Assembly: GCA_031289865.1 (NCBI GenBank)
Contig: JAITOQ010000079.1
Span: 1-13,373, forward strand
Reading direction: 5' to 3'
Length of the DNA stretch: 13,373 nucleotides
Origin: Clostridiales bacterium
GTDB taxonomy: Bacteria; Bacillota; Clostridia; Christensenellales; JAISNN01
Shown here: positions 1 through 6,893 of the stretch, one piece after another
Numbering within the stretch: position 1 is the first letter of the stretch
Layout: every line of letters starts with the position of its first letter
Position numbers and translations under genes: made by a program
The notes under the pieces: model-generated
What the model saw: the letters and a program-made list of their open reading frames with translations, nothing else
Database searches by the model: none
What the model was told of the DNA's origin: nothing

Positions 1-209
1 GTTTTTTCGCCGACTATCGCCGCGACAAAGATATCGTCGGGCTTGCCGAATTCCTCGGCGTAAACATAAATCTCCGGCGTATAGATAATCTCCCGCGCAA
101 TCGGCTTCTCGTTCGGCGGGATAAATACTGCGTGATATAAAAACTCGTCGAGTACGGCGACGTCGGGTACGGCGATTGTTTTTATAACAAATTCAGTCAT
201 TTCAATCAT
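1..209 (-). CDS. GNAT-family N-acetyltransferase, N-terminal part (runs off window)
   Basis: About 69 codons are visible, beginning MIEMTEFVIKTIAVPDV and continuing to the window edge with no stop. Two landmarks, LDEFLYHAVFIPPNE near residues 20-34 and an IYTPEIYVYAEEFGKPDD block near 43-60, match the N-terminal half of a familiar subgroup of GNAT acetyltransferases (F-IP-G...P-I..Y...FG...D). These transfer acetyl from acetyl-CoA to an amine; the substrate cannot be told from this part, and the acetyl-CoA-binding motif would lie beyond the edge. The ATG at 209 overlaps the stop of the LRR gene as TAATG, suggesting translational coupling. A second in-frame ATG at 200 (MTEFV) is an alternative start; neither has a strong Shine-Dalgarno. 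Family call is from recognition of the pattern, not a search. Confidence 0.7.
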   Translation of the reverse strand, partial: MIEMTEFVIKTIAVPDVAVLDEFLYHAVFIPPNEKPIAREIIYTPEIYVYAEEFGKPDDIFVAAIVGEK

Positions 210-2806
210 TATGCGTTCCAAACGATTCGAGCATCACAATAAACACTCCAATCACTGCTCCACCCGTTAGGCGCGGAACTCCGTCCCGCGATATAGATCG
301 TCTGACCCGATGTCCAATGACTGAAAGCATACCCCCCTATACTCTCGACACTCTCCGGTAATTCGACCCTTGTCAACTCGTTGCAAAAAGCGAAAGCGTC
401 GCTTCCGATTTCATCAACACCGTTCGGTACTATGACCTCCCCCGATTTTTTGTCCGGACATTTGATGAGCGTCGTTATCGACTTGTCGTATAATATACCG
501 TCGATTGCGCTAAAATTCTCGTTTTGGAGATCAACCTTGATTGACGTAAGATTCGGGCAATAATAAAAAGTTTGGCTTCCGATCCTCTCCACACTTGCCG
601 AGATCGTAATTGCGGTAAATTTAATGCACTGATAGAAAGCCCGATTGCCGATATACAATACCCCGTCCGGTAAAAATATCTCTCCGGTTTTTCCCCTCGG
701 ACATATAAAAAGCACGGTTTGCTCTTTGTTGTAAATTATTCCGTCAATCGAGCTGTAATATTGATTTTCGGGATCGACACTAATCTCCGCCAACGCTTGA
801 CAATAATCAAACGCAGTACTTGCGATATACGCGACATTTTTCGGAATCGTCAAGCGGATCAGATTGATACAAGCATAAAAAGCCATACTTCCGATACTCT
901 CCAAGCTCTCGGGAAGGTCTATTTCAGTCAACCCCCTACACTCCGTAAACGCGTTGTCGTTGAGCTTTGTTCCGCCGGTTATGACCGCCTTGCGGAGCGA
1001 TGCGGGAACTCTGTTGCCGTAAAAGACGTATTGAACGTCGGACAATCCGAAGACGACGTCAAAAGTCTCGTCTTCACCGACCCCTCCGCATCCTACAAAA
1101 GGAAGTGTGACGGATGCCAAGCCGATACAATCGAAAAAAGCCTCGTAGCCGATGAAATATACGCTATTAGGCACAACAATCTCCGTCAATCCGCCGCACC
1201 CGTAAAAGGATCTATACCCGACCTCCTTTACGCTCTCCGGAATTATAACTTCAGTCAATGCGCTACAGCCCGCAAACGCACCGGATCCGATATATTTGAC
1301 GCTGTCGGCGACCTCTACTACCCCGCTTTTTTGAGCGGGACAATTTAAGAGCTTTGTTTGAGCTTTGTCATATAATATTCCGTCTATCGCGCTGTAAAAC
1401 TGATTGTCGGGGTCAACCCCGATCTCCGTCAGTCCCTTACAATCATAGAAAGACGCGCTGCCGTAGTATGTTTCGATACCCGTCACGCTTTTCGGTATCA
1501 TGATCGACGTTAGACCGCCACAACCGACAAAAGCCTCTTTCCCTATCGTGCGCAATCCCTCGGAAAACGTAATCTCCGTCAATCCGCTGCAGTAAGCAAA
1601 AGCGTATTCGCCGATCGTTTCCGTGTTTTCCGGCAGTAAAATTTTTGTCAATCCGCTACACCCGTCAAAGGCATAGCTTTCGATATTTTTTCCGTCGATT
1701 ACCGTCACCTCTTTTAACGACTGCGGTATCCATTTCCAACCCTCGCCGCGGTATCCCGCCCCGAAGATATAGCCAAAAAACGCATTGTCCGTACCGTCAA
1801 GCGTTTCGCCGATAAACGGAATCGTAATCGCCGTTAAATTGCTACACCCCAAAAACGCACTTCTGCCGATACTTTTTACGTTCTTCGGAATCATCATCGA
1901 AACGATATTCAGACAACGGCTGAAGGCGTATTGCTCTATGCGTTCCACACTCTCCGGTATTTGTACTTCTCCGTCCTTTCCCGCGGGATAAGTAATGAGC
2001 CTTGTCTTTATATCGTCGTACAATATTCCGTCAGCCGAGCTGTAATTTTGATTTTTAAGATCTACGCATATCTCCGTCAGGCTATCGCAACCTATAAACG
2101 CGTACGAGTCTATACTCGCAATACTCTCCGGTATCACAATTTTGACAAGATCGGAGCAATTGTAAAACGCATGTTCTCCGATACTCGCACCTCCCGTGAC
2201 GGTTACCTCGCGGAGCGTATCGGGTATATAATAATCCGTATCCGAATAATAAAAACTCATTCCGAAAATATAACCGAAATAATCGTCTTGCGTTTTGGTC
2301 AAGCTCTTTCCGACAAACGGTATCGTCAAGCTTTCAAGGCGGTAACAGCTTCTAAAATTATTGTCGATTTCGATAACCGCTTCCCCTTCATAGCTATCGG
2401 GAACGATAATCTCCGTTGCGTCCGTCAGCGTCCTAACGCTCACCTTATACCCGCCGTCAATCGGAGTAAAAAGCAAGTTCCCGAGATTCTCCTCAGGCTT
2501 CGGCGGTTCGACGTCGGGGATTTTTGTCCACCTCGCGTCAAGTATAAAATTAGACTCAATCTTTGTCGTCGAAAGAAAATATCCTCCCGTCTCTGCGTCG
2601 TACCAACCGTAAAACCGATACCCTTCTTTTATAGGGTCTTCGGGCAACGTGACGGTTTCCCCTTTTTTCACCTCGACTATCCGATACACCTCGCCGTCCG
2701 AGCGAAAAGTCACCGTATACTTGACATCCAAAATACACGCCGATAGTATCAATGCGGCGATTGCGCAAAAAATTGCAATTGATATTGTACGTTTGATTTT
2801 TTTCAT
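209..2806 (-). CDS. BspA-type leucine-rich-repeat surface lipoprotein
   Basis: An 865-residue predicted exported protein. Residues 1-24 form a lipoprotein signal peptide: MKKIKR, a hydrophobic core, then lipobox L21-S-A-C24. Residues about 29-95 resemble an InlB B-repeat/Flg_new module (YTVTFRSDGE...GYRFYGWYD...DARW). The rest is BspA-type LRR (LRR_5) repeats with the signature I-E-x-Y-A-F-x-x-C-x-x-L-T-x-I-x-I-P. Two insert types recur: a V-D-x-x-N-x-x-Y-S...DGILYD block four times and an I-P-F-x-G...FGYIFG-like block three times. It is probably anchored to the outer face of the membrane and used for adhesion or host/polymer binding, which is a family inference. The start is supported by GGGAG at 2820-2816, 9 nt upstream of the ATG, and by a promoter at 2910-2882. 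The stop overlaps the GNAT start. Confidence 0.88.
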   Translation of the reverse strand: MKKIKRTISIAIFCAIAALILSACILDVKYTVTFRSDGEVYRIVEVKKGETVTLPEDPIKEGYRFYGWYDAETGGYFLSTTKIESNFILDARWTKIPDVEPPKPEENLGNLLFTPIDGGYKVSVRTLTDATEIIVPDSYEGEAVIEIDNNFRSCYRLESLTIPFVGKSLTKTQDDYFGYIFGMSFYYSDTDYYIPDTLREVTVTGGASIGEHAFYNCSDLVKIVIPESIASIDSYAFIGCDSLTEICVDLKNQNYSSADGILYDDIKTRLITYPAGKDGEVQIPESVERIEQYAFSRCLNIVSMMIPKNVKSIGRSAFLGCSNLTAITIPFIGETLDGTDNAFFGYIFGAGYRGEGWKWIPQSLKEVTVIDGKNIESYAFDGCSGLTKILLPENTETIGEYAFAYCSGLTEITFSEGLRTIGKEAFVGCGGLTSIMIPKSVTGIETYYGSASFYDCKGLTEIGVDPDNQFYSAIDGILYDKAQTKLLNCPAQKSGVVEVADSVKYIGSGAFAGCSALTEVIIPESVKEVGYRSFYGCGGLTEIVVPNSVYFIGYEAFFDCIGLASVTLPFVGCGGVGEDETFDVVFGLSDVQYVFYGNRVPASLRKAVITGGTKLNDNAFTECRGLTEIDLPESLESIGSMAFYACINLIRLTIPKNVAYIASTAFDYCQALAEISVDPENQYYSSIDGIIYNKEQTVLFICPRGKTGEIFLPDGVLYIGNRAFYQCIKFTAITISASVERIGSQTFYYCPNLTSIKVDLQNENFSAIDGILYDKSITTLIKCPDKKSGEVIVPNGVDEIGSDAFAFCNELTRVELPESVESIGGYAFSHWTSGQTIYIAGRSSAPNGWSSDWSVYCDARIVWNA

Positions 2807-2881
2807 AGTATGGTTCTCCCGTTTTGTTTTTTCGGATTATTGCCCGCCGTTCGGATATTAAGAAAACTCATATCCGATATC

Positions 2882-2910
2882 ATTATATTATAATTCAGTC
2901 AAATTGTAAA
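2882..2910 (-). promoter_or_regulatory. Sigma-A type promoter of the LRR lipoprotein gene
   Basis: On the minus strand TTTACA (2910-2905) and TATAAT (2887-2882) are separated by exactly 17 bp. The predicted start, near 2875, gives a leader of about 70 nt ending in the GGGAG ribosome binding site. It lies just downstream of the terminator-like hairpin that ends the spoIIIA operon, so the LRR-GNAT unit is probably transcribed separately. A second TATAAT at 2892-2887 overlaps but has poor spacing. Confidence 0.75.
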
Positions 2911-2923
2911 GATGTTTCCGAAA

Positions 2924-2964
2924 ATAATCAAAAATCGCCCCGTTTTTATTTCGAGGTGATTTTT
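2924..2964 (-). terminator. Intrinsic terminator at the end of the spoIIIA operon
   Basis: On the minus strand AAAAATCACCTCG (2964-2952) pairs with CGGGGCGATTTTT (2942-2930) across a 9-nt A-rich loop. The 13-bp stem has one A-C mismatch and one G-U pair. It is followed by a T-rich stretch (TTTTTGATTATTTT). The opposite strand also shows a hairpin followed by T6, so it could work in both directions. It lies 126 bases past the spoIIIAH stop and immediately before the LRR promoter. Confidence 0.65.
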
Positions 2965-2998
2965 TAATTTGTTTTCGTAATTATACGTCTGACGTTTC

Positions 2999-3024
2999 AG
3001 ATTCTTCGCGAGCTCAGAATAACA
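2999..3024 (-). repeat. Degenerate copy of the 26-bp TGTCATTCTGAGC repeat
   Basis: On the minus strand it reads TGTTATTCTGAGC followed by TCGCGAAGAATCT. It is the same element as those at 4842, 4939, 5003, 6868 and 13135, with a few substitutions. It sits between the spoIIIAH stop and the terminator. Confidence 0.75.
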
Positions 3025-3089
3025 ATACTTTCCCAATTATCCTCAACTATTACTTATTCCCTATTAATGCAAATTGTAAGTTTACTCAA

Positions 3090-3635
3090 TCAAACCGTAT
3101 ATCTGCTGATAATAATTTGATTCAATACATAGCTCGTATTCTCAATGATAAAGTTCTTGACGATGGCGACCTTTGCCGCATCGAGACCGTTGTCGGCGAT
3201 GATGACGTTTATATTGTTTGGCATACAGCTTACGATGTATGCGGGATAGCCCTTTCCGAATAAAAAGGTTTCGACGCTGTTTTCGATTTCTATGCCCGCG
3301 ATAAGCTGCATTCTGGATGTTTCCGCGTCGGCTTTCGCTACCGCGGTTGAGGTCGGCGACGCTATCACCGCTTCACAATACGCAATCATTTCGTTGCGCG
3401 TGGTTTGGCGATCGGCTTTCGCCGCCGCAAAATAGGTCGTGATCGCCGTGTCGGGCGACACCGCGTCTACGGTCGGTTTGTTGGTCAAAACATAATTGAG
3501 ATAGCCCGAAGCCACCAACAAAACAACCATGGTACAAAGAATAATGATCTTTTTCTTGTTTACTGCCATGTTTTTTTTGCTCCTTATTTTTTTATTTGCA
3601 TTTTTTGTTTGCTGCGTTTGATTCTTCTCCGACAT
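3090..3635 (-). CDS. spoIIIAH: Stage III sporulation protein AH
   Basis: SpoIIIAH is the mother-cell ring component that binds forespore SpoIIQ across the intermembrane space. The 181-residue product has a basic N-terminus, one transmembrane segment at about residues 29-50 (IIILCTMVVLLVASGYLNYV) and then an extracytoplasmic domain. In this domain the YFAAAKADRQTTRNEMI helix is followed by the ring-building (YscJ/FliF-like) fold, ending N-N-I-N-V-I-I...NTSYVLNQIII. It is the last gene of the operon, 26 nt after spoIIIAG. Two in-frame starts each have a plausible Shine-Dalgarno: M1 (AGAGGA, 9 nt) and M23 at 3569 (AAGGAG at 3585-3580, 10 nt). The M23 form, MAVNKKK, resembles the usual family N-terminus better, so the first 22 residues may not be the only form. 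Identity rests on sequence pattern plus operon position. Confidence 0.9.
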   Translation of the reverse strand: MSEKNQTQQTKNANKKIRSKKNMAVNKKKIIILCTMVVLLVASGYLNYVLTNKPTVDAVSPDTAITTYFAAAKADRQTTRNEMIAYCEAVIASPTSTAVAKADAETSRMQLIAGIEIENSVETFLFGKGYPAYIVSCMPNNINVIIADNGLDAAKVAIVKNFIIENTSYVLNQIIISRYTV

Positions 3636-3661
3636 TTTTTTTAATCCTCTTTTTATTTATT

Positions 3662-4276
3662 TTATTTTTGTTTTGTAAAGATTTCGATGAGATTTGAACT
3701 AATCCCAAGTATCGAGGCGGTTGCACGCGCAAGCTCCATTCTGACCGTCACGTTATTTGCGCCCTCCGCGACAATCATGACGTTCTTTATATCCGGCATG
3801 ATTTCCTCCACGACTATAGGCTTACTTTGCCCGCCCTCGTTGACAAGGATCGGCGTCCCCGTTTCGGTCGTATTCTCCGTCACACGCTCTACGCCCCCGC
3901 TTGTGTCCGTGGTCTTGTTGGTTGTGACCGACTTTGACATCGCGTACACATATTCGACGCTCCCGTCATAAGCTATCATCACGGTGACCTTTCCCGCGCC
4001 GTTAATCTCCGACAGTATCGCCGCAAGCCTATATTCGAGGTCGCGGAGAGGGTCGGCGGTGGCATAGGATTGCGCGCCGGCGTCCGCGCTCTTTCCGCTT
4101 TGATAAACGGCGGCAAACCCGAGCAGAACCACAGCGACCGCAACCGCCGCCGCAATGATTTTGATGTGCTTTACGGTCTTTACCTTTGCGGTCAATGCGC
4201 GAAACCGCTGTACAAGCTGTGATTCGGACTTTGTTTCCGACGCGCTCTCTTTTTTGTCCACAAGCTGATTCACCAT
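3662..4276 (-). CDS. spoIIIAG: Stage III sporulation protein AG
   Basis: SpoIIIAG forms a large ring in the channel linking mother cell and forespore. The 204-residue product has a charged cytoplasmic N-terminus, one transmembrane helix at about 37-58 (HIKIIAAAVAVAVVLLGFAA), and an extracytoplasmic domain. Characteristic stretches are LEYRLAAILSEINGAGKVTVMI, the G-S-V-E-Y-V-Y-A motif, a Thr/Ser-rich insert, K-P-I-V-V-E-E-I-M-P-D-I-K-N-V-M-I-V-A-E-G-A, and a C-terminal A-T-A-S-I-L-G-I block. The start has an excellent AGGAGG 8 nt upstream of the ATG. It lies 47 nt after spoIIIAF and 26 nt before spoIIIAH, with no repeat insertion at either junction. Confidence 0.95.
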   Translation of the reverse strand: MVNQLVDKKESASETKSESQLVQRFRALTAKVKTVKHIKIIAAAVAVAVVLLGFAAVYQSGKSADAGAQSYATADPLRDLEYRLAAILSEINGAGKVTVMIAYDGSVEYVYAMSKSVTTNKTTDTSGGVERVTENTTETGTPILVNEGGQSKPIVVEEIMPDIKNVMIVAEGANNVTVRMELARATASILGISSNLIEIFTKQK

Positions 4277-4323
4277 AGTATAGTCCTCCTACCGTATGCT
4301 ATTTGTAAAATTTCTCGTTATCG

Positions 4324-4812
4324 CTATACGCCGTAAAACGGTAATATTCTTATGTCTTGTTTTAAAATTCCATACCTGCGCGCTACGATCTCTTGTATTT
4401 TATCGTTAATATTTATATTCGCGCCGTCCGAATCTATGACGCTTTTTCGGATAAAAATATTGATATAGGCGATTTTTCTTTTGTCGGCGGGCTGAAATAC
4501 AATATCGGCTTGCTCGACCGTGATCCCCTCGCCCGCTAAAAGCCGCACAAGCCGCTCCTCCTCGCTTGCATAAGCCGACGAGTAAACCGATTGCACATAG
4601 TTTTCATCTACCGAATATCTGTCCGTCGAAAAAAGCGTGTCAAAATTGAAATCCCCCCTCAAAACGCCCGTGAGCGGCGTCACTATCACCAAAATCACAA
4701 TGATAGAAAAAATCCCCTTGATGTATTTGTTGGTCTGACCGTCGGGCATGATGATATCCAAAAGGACCGTTAGGACTATCACGCCCGCAATAGAAATTAT
4801 CCAAGAAAGCAT
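4324..4812 (-). CDS. spoIIIAF: Stage III sporulation protein AF
   Basis: SpoIIIAF is a mother-cell membrane protein of the SpoIIIA complex. The 162-residue product starts MLSWIISIAGVIVLTVLLDII-M-P-D-G-Q-T-N-K-Y-I-K, typical of the family. Two transmembrane helices (about 4-22 and 32-50) are followed by a soluble domain with V-Y-S-S-A-Y and a C-terminal D-I-R-I-L-P-F-Y-G-V. It is shorter than the B. subtilis protein, as clostridial versions tend to be. The start is supported by GGGGAGAG a few bases upstream. A 322-bp repeat island separates it from spoIIIAE, where these genes normally abut; that island contains no clear promoter of its own. Confidence 0.93.
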   Translation of the reverse strand: MLSWIISIAGVIVLTVLLDIIMPDGQTNKYIKGIFSIIVILVIVTPLTGVLRGDFNFDTLFSTDRYSVDENYVQSVYSSAYASEEERLVRLLAGEGITVEQADIVFQPADKRKIAYINIFIRKSVIDSDGANININDKIQEIVARRYGILKQDIRILPFYGV

Positions 4813-4841
4813 TTTTCTCTCCCCCCCTATAAAAAATCCTA

Positions 4842-4867
4842 TGTCATTCTGAGCTTGCGAAGAATCT
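4842..4867 (+). repeat. 26-bp TGTCATTCTGAGC repeat, plus-oriented copy
   Basis: Reads TGTCATTCTGAGC then TTGCGAAGAATCT. It is the exact reverse complement of the copy at 5003-5028, so the pair forms a perfect 26-bp inverted repeat with 135 bp between the arms. It lies 29 bases upstream of the spoIIIAF start. Confidence 0.9.
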
Positions 4868-4871
4868 CATC

Positions 4872-4906
4872 TTTTAATGCAGAATGCAGAATGCAGAATT
4901 GCGGAT
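4872..4906 (+). repeat. Heptamer array (ATGCAGA)n ending ATTGCGGAT
   Basis: TTTTAATGC is followed by tandem GCAGAAT units, three in all, and then a fixed end, TTGCGGAT. The same start (TTTTAATGC) and end recur at 7842-7879, 13001-13064 and 13274-13340, so the heptamers lie within a defined element. Confidence 0.85.
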
Positions 4907-4938
4907 AAATAGAAAATGCCATTCGGAGAAATCGTTTT

Positions 4939-4964
4939 AGATTCTTAGCAAGCTCAGAATGACA
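4939..4964 (-). repeat. 26-bp TGTCATTCTGAGC repeat, minus-oriented copy 1
   Basis: On the minus strand TGTCATTCTGAGC then TTGCTAAGAATCT; one base differs from the copy at 5003-5028. It is in direct orientation to that copy and inverted to the one at 4842-4867. Confidence 0.88.
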
Positions 4965-5002
4965 TCGGCTTTTGGTTTTAGTTATTATATAACCGACGTT
5001 TT

Positions 5003-5028
5003 AGATTCTTCGCAAGCTCAGAATGACA
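5003..5028 (-). repeat. 26-bp TGTCATTCTGAGC repeat, minus-oriented copy 2
   Basis: A perfect inverted match to 4842-4867. In the spoIIIA transcript these arms could pair into a 26-bp duplex lying between the spoIIIAE stop and the spoIIIAF start. Confidence 0.9.
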
Positions 5029-5050
5029 CCTATTTCTCTAAATATCGATA

Positions 5051-5099
5051 ATTTTGCATTCTGCATTCTGCATTAAAAAAGTATTCTGCATTAAAAAAT
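5051..5099 (-). repeat. Heptamer array (GCATTCT)n plus partial second copy
   Basis: On the plus strand ATTTT is followed by GCATTCT units and GCATTAAAAAA. A second shortened copy (ATTCTGCATTAAAAAATCC) follows. It is inverted relative to 4872-4906 and directly abuts the TTTCAAC array at 5106. Confidence 0.85.
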
Positions 5100-5105
5100 C
5101 CTCAT

Positions 5106-5134
5106 TTTTCAACTTTCAACTCTCAACTTTCAAT
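5106..5134 (-). repeat. Heptamer array (TTTCAAC)n abutting the spoIIIAE stop
   Basis: Plus-strand units TTTCAAC, TTTCAAC, TCTCAAC and TTTCAAT form a 7-bp tandem repeat that ends at the base next to the spoIIIAE stop codon (5137-5135). The same family occurs inside the 5' end of spoIIIAE (6309-6340) and at the window end (13350-13373). Here, as at the window end, it follows a GCATTCT array. Confidence 0.85.
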
Positions 5135-6379
5135 TTAAATAACGTTTCCCGTCATAATGACAAGCATAACCGTCAAAAAAAACATAAACCCCACCCCCAA
5201 CACCGATGTAATCAACAGCTTCATATTCGAGGCAAGCGACGAAATCATCTTTGAAATACGCTTGTCGGAGATAGGTTCGGCGATGGCGGCGGTCAATTTT
5301 AGGACGAGGATAAAGACCGCCATTTTTATGACGGGCGCGAGAATGACAGACAGCATAATCATTATTCCCGTAAAGCCGAGTGCATTTTTTATCAACACGA
5401 CGCTCCCAAGTACGAGATCGAACCCGTCCGAGAGATATCCTCCGAGTATCGGGACATAGCTCGACACCGCAAATTTTACCGCGCTCACGGTGACGTTGTC
5501 GAGTGCCGCGCCGGTGATACCCTCGACGGAAACAAAGAGGGTGAACAGCCCGAACATACCCCCCAAAAGCCAATTTGCGGCGGTCTTAAAAAAGCTCCTA
5601 AAGCCCTCAAGTTTGACTGTTTCGGACATGTTTCCGACGAGAGAAAAGAGGATTGCGGCGATAAAGCAAGGGACGATGATTCCGCTGATCACCGAAACGA
5701 TCGTCACCGCAAGCACCGCCATAAGCGGCTGATATGCCGAAACGCTGACCGCCCCGCCGAGCGCGGTGATGAGGGTCAACAGGACGGGAAAGAGGATATC
5801 CATGAGCCGCGTCATGGTTTGGAGTAGGGTTCGCACGGTTTCGATATAGCCGATTACCCGACTCATGAGTATGAGTATAATGAGCGCGTAGCAGACAAAA
5901 AAAATGATTTCTTGCGTGGATTTTTTTAAAAAATTTGAAGTCACTCCCGAAACAAAACCGCTTAACAAGCATACGATTACGATTGCGGCAAGCATAGGTA
6001 ATAGGTTGAGCGCGTCCGCGAGCAACAGCTCCGAAGCAATCTTAAATACGGCTTGCCCGCCCGAACCGTATTCGCCCTTGACAATCTTGTCTATATAATC
6101 CTTGAGATTTCCCTTGACTATTCCGTCGTCTAACGAATTGACAAAGCGTTCAAGCTCACTCAAATCCAACCCGCCGAGCCTCTCGTCGATATTACTTTCA
6201 AGCTCCTTTTCAACCTCCTCCCTCCCCTTTTCATCACTCGCGGCAAAAACGTCGGAAGAGGAAAAAAAACAAAAAAACACGGCGAGCGCAATCAAAAAAA
6301 GAATGATAAGTTGAAAATTTGAGGTTGAAAGTTGAAAGCTGCGGTATCGCTTCGCTCTATTTCTGTTTTTGTCGTTCAT
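5135..6379 (-). CDS. spoIIIAE: Stage III sporulation protein AE
   Basis: SpoIIIAE is the large polytopic membrane subunit of the SpoIIIA apparatus. The 414-residue product has an N-terminal signal-like hydrophobic stretch (about 24-38) with a likely cleavage after VFA near residue 46. A charged helical segment (about 48-115) and then at least six hydrophobic helices to the C-terminus follow. Family-typical stretches include the G-S-G-G-Q-A-V-F segment, the P-V-L-L-T-L-I-T-A-L-G-G segment and S-S-Y-V-P-I-L-G-G-Y-L-S-D-G-F-D. The start has AGAGG about 7 nt upstream. Residues 14-24 (SFQLSTSNFQL) are encoded by a copy of the TTTCAAC heptamer repeat, so the leader appears extended or rewritten by repeat DNA. 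Repeats also border the stop codon. Confidence 0.93.
   Translation of the reverse strand: MNDKNRNRAKRYRSFQLSTSNFQLIILFLIALAVFFCFFSSSDVFAASDEKGREEVEKELESNIDERLGGLDLSELERFVNSLDDGIVKGNLKDYIDKIVKGEYGSGGQAVFKIASELLLADALNLLPMLAAIVIVCLLSGFVSGVTSNFLKKSTQEIIFFVCYALIILILMSRVIGYIETVRTLLQTMTRLMDILFPVLLTLITALGGAVSVSAYQPLMAVLAVTIVSVISGIIVPCFIAAILFSLVGNMSETVKLEGFRSFFKTAANWLLGGMFGLFTLFVSVEGITGAALDNVTVSAVKFAVSSYVPILGGYLSDGFDLVLGSVVLIKNALGFTGIMIMLSVILAPVIKMAVFILVLKLTAAIAEPISDKRISKMISSLASNMKLLITSVLGVGFMFFLTVMLVIMTGNVI
6309..6340 (-). repeat. TTTCAAC heptamer repeat inside the spoIIIAE coding start
   Basis: On the minus strand the units AGCTTTC, AACTTTC, AACCTCA, AATTTTC and AACTT follow one another with a 7-bp period. 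They match the intergenic arrays at 5106-5134 and 13350-13373. Here the array is translated as residues 14-24 of SpoIIIAE. Confidence 0.75.
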
Positions 6380-6412
6380 ATAGAACCTCTTAAAAGAAAA
6401 GTCGGCATCCTC

Positions 6413-6440
6413 TTGTAGGGGACGATGCCCTCATCGTCCC
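6413..6440 (+). repeat. TTGTAGGGG hairpin repeat between spoIIIAD and spoIIIAE
   Basis: TTGTAGG leads into a perfect 9-bp hairpin: GGGACGATG (6419-6427), loop CCCT, CATCGTCCC (6432-6440). It matches 13086-13113 except in the loop. There is no T-run, so it is not an ordinary terminator. It is the main content of the 77-bp AD-AE gap. Confidence 0.85.
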
Positions 6441-6456
6441 GCACCGCCCCTCTCTT

Positions 6457-6843
6457 TTATCCTGCGAGTTTAGAAAGCATTTCCACAAACGCCGTCACCA
6501 CGGGCAATGCCATTAAAAAGATCGTAATTTTGCCCGCAAGCTGAATTTTGCCCGCGATTGAAGAGCAGCTCATGTCGTTGCAGACTTCGGATGAATATTC
6601 GGTCAGATAACCTATGCCGATAATTTTGAGGATTCCCGAAAAAATCCCCTCGTCTATATTGGTTTTGGAAACGACGGAGGAAAACGCGTCCATCACGTCG
6701 GTCAATGAATTTAAAACAAAGATTAGGAGCATAATCCCGACCGCCATCACCGTAAAGACGACAAATTCGGGCTTTGTACTCTTTAAAAACACGCTGATGA
6801 CCGCGCCGACGACCGCCACTCCGATAACCTTAAAAATATCCAT
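6457..6843 (-). CDS. spoIIIAD: Stage III sporulation protein AD
   Basis: SpoIIIAD is a small polytopic membrane protein of the channel complex. From MDIFKVIGVAVVGAVISVFLK it is 128 residues, about the family length. It has several hydrophobic helices, the family-like IIGIGYLTEYSSEVCNDM segment and a C-terminal G-K-I...PVVTAFVEMLSKLAG. I chose the ATG at 6843 because the homologous N-terminus begins there. An upstream in-frame ATG at 6873 would add ten residues (MTTGFFSWVS), but that ATG lies inside a copy of the 26-bp repeat (AGAATGACA), so it looks accidental. Neither start has a strong Shine-Dalgarno; GTGGG precedes 6843. A 265-bp gap separates it from spoIIIAC, which is unusual for this normally tight pair. 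Confidence 0.9.
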   Translation of the reverse strand: MDIFKVIGVAVVGAVISVFLKSTKPEFVVFTVMAVGIMLLIFVLNSLTDVMDAFSSVVSKTNIDEGIFSGILKIIGIGYLTEYSSEVCNDMSCSSIAGKIQLAGKITIFLMALPVVTAFVEMLSKLAG

Positions 6844-6867
6844 ACTTACCCACGAAAAAAAGCCTGT

Positions 6868-6893
6868 TGTCATTCTGAGCCTGCGAAAAATCT
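6868..6893 (+). repeat. 26-bp TGTCATTCTGAGC repeat upstream of spoIIIAD
   Basis: Reads TGTCATTCTGAGC then CTGCGAAAAATCT, two bases different from the copy at 4842. On the minus strand it carries the ATG that creates the spurious upstream start of spoIIIAD. Confidence 0.85.

Noticed and set aside
719..2746. Plus-strand frames opposite the LRR gene
   Set aside because: Shadows of a highly repetitive coding sequence; no starts with ribosome binding sites and no recognisable protein features.
4984..4989. TATAAT on the minus strand inside the spoIIIAE-spoIIIAF repeat island as a promoter for spoIIIAF
   Set aside because: The upstream sequence is repeat DNA with no acceptable -35 at usual spacing.
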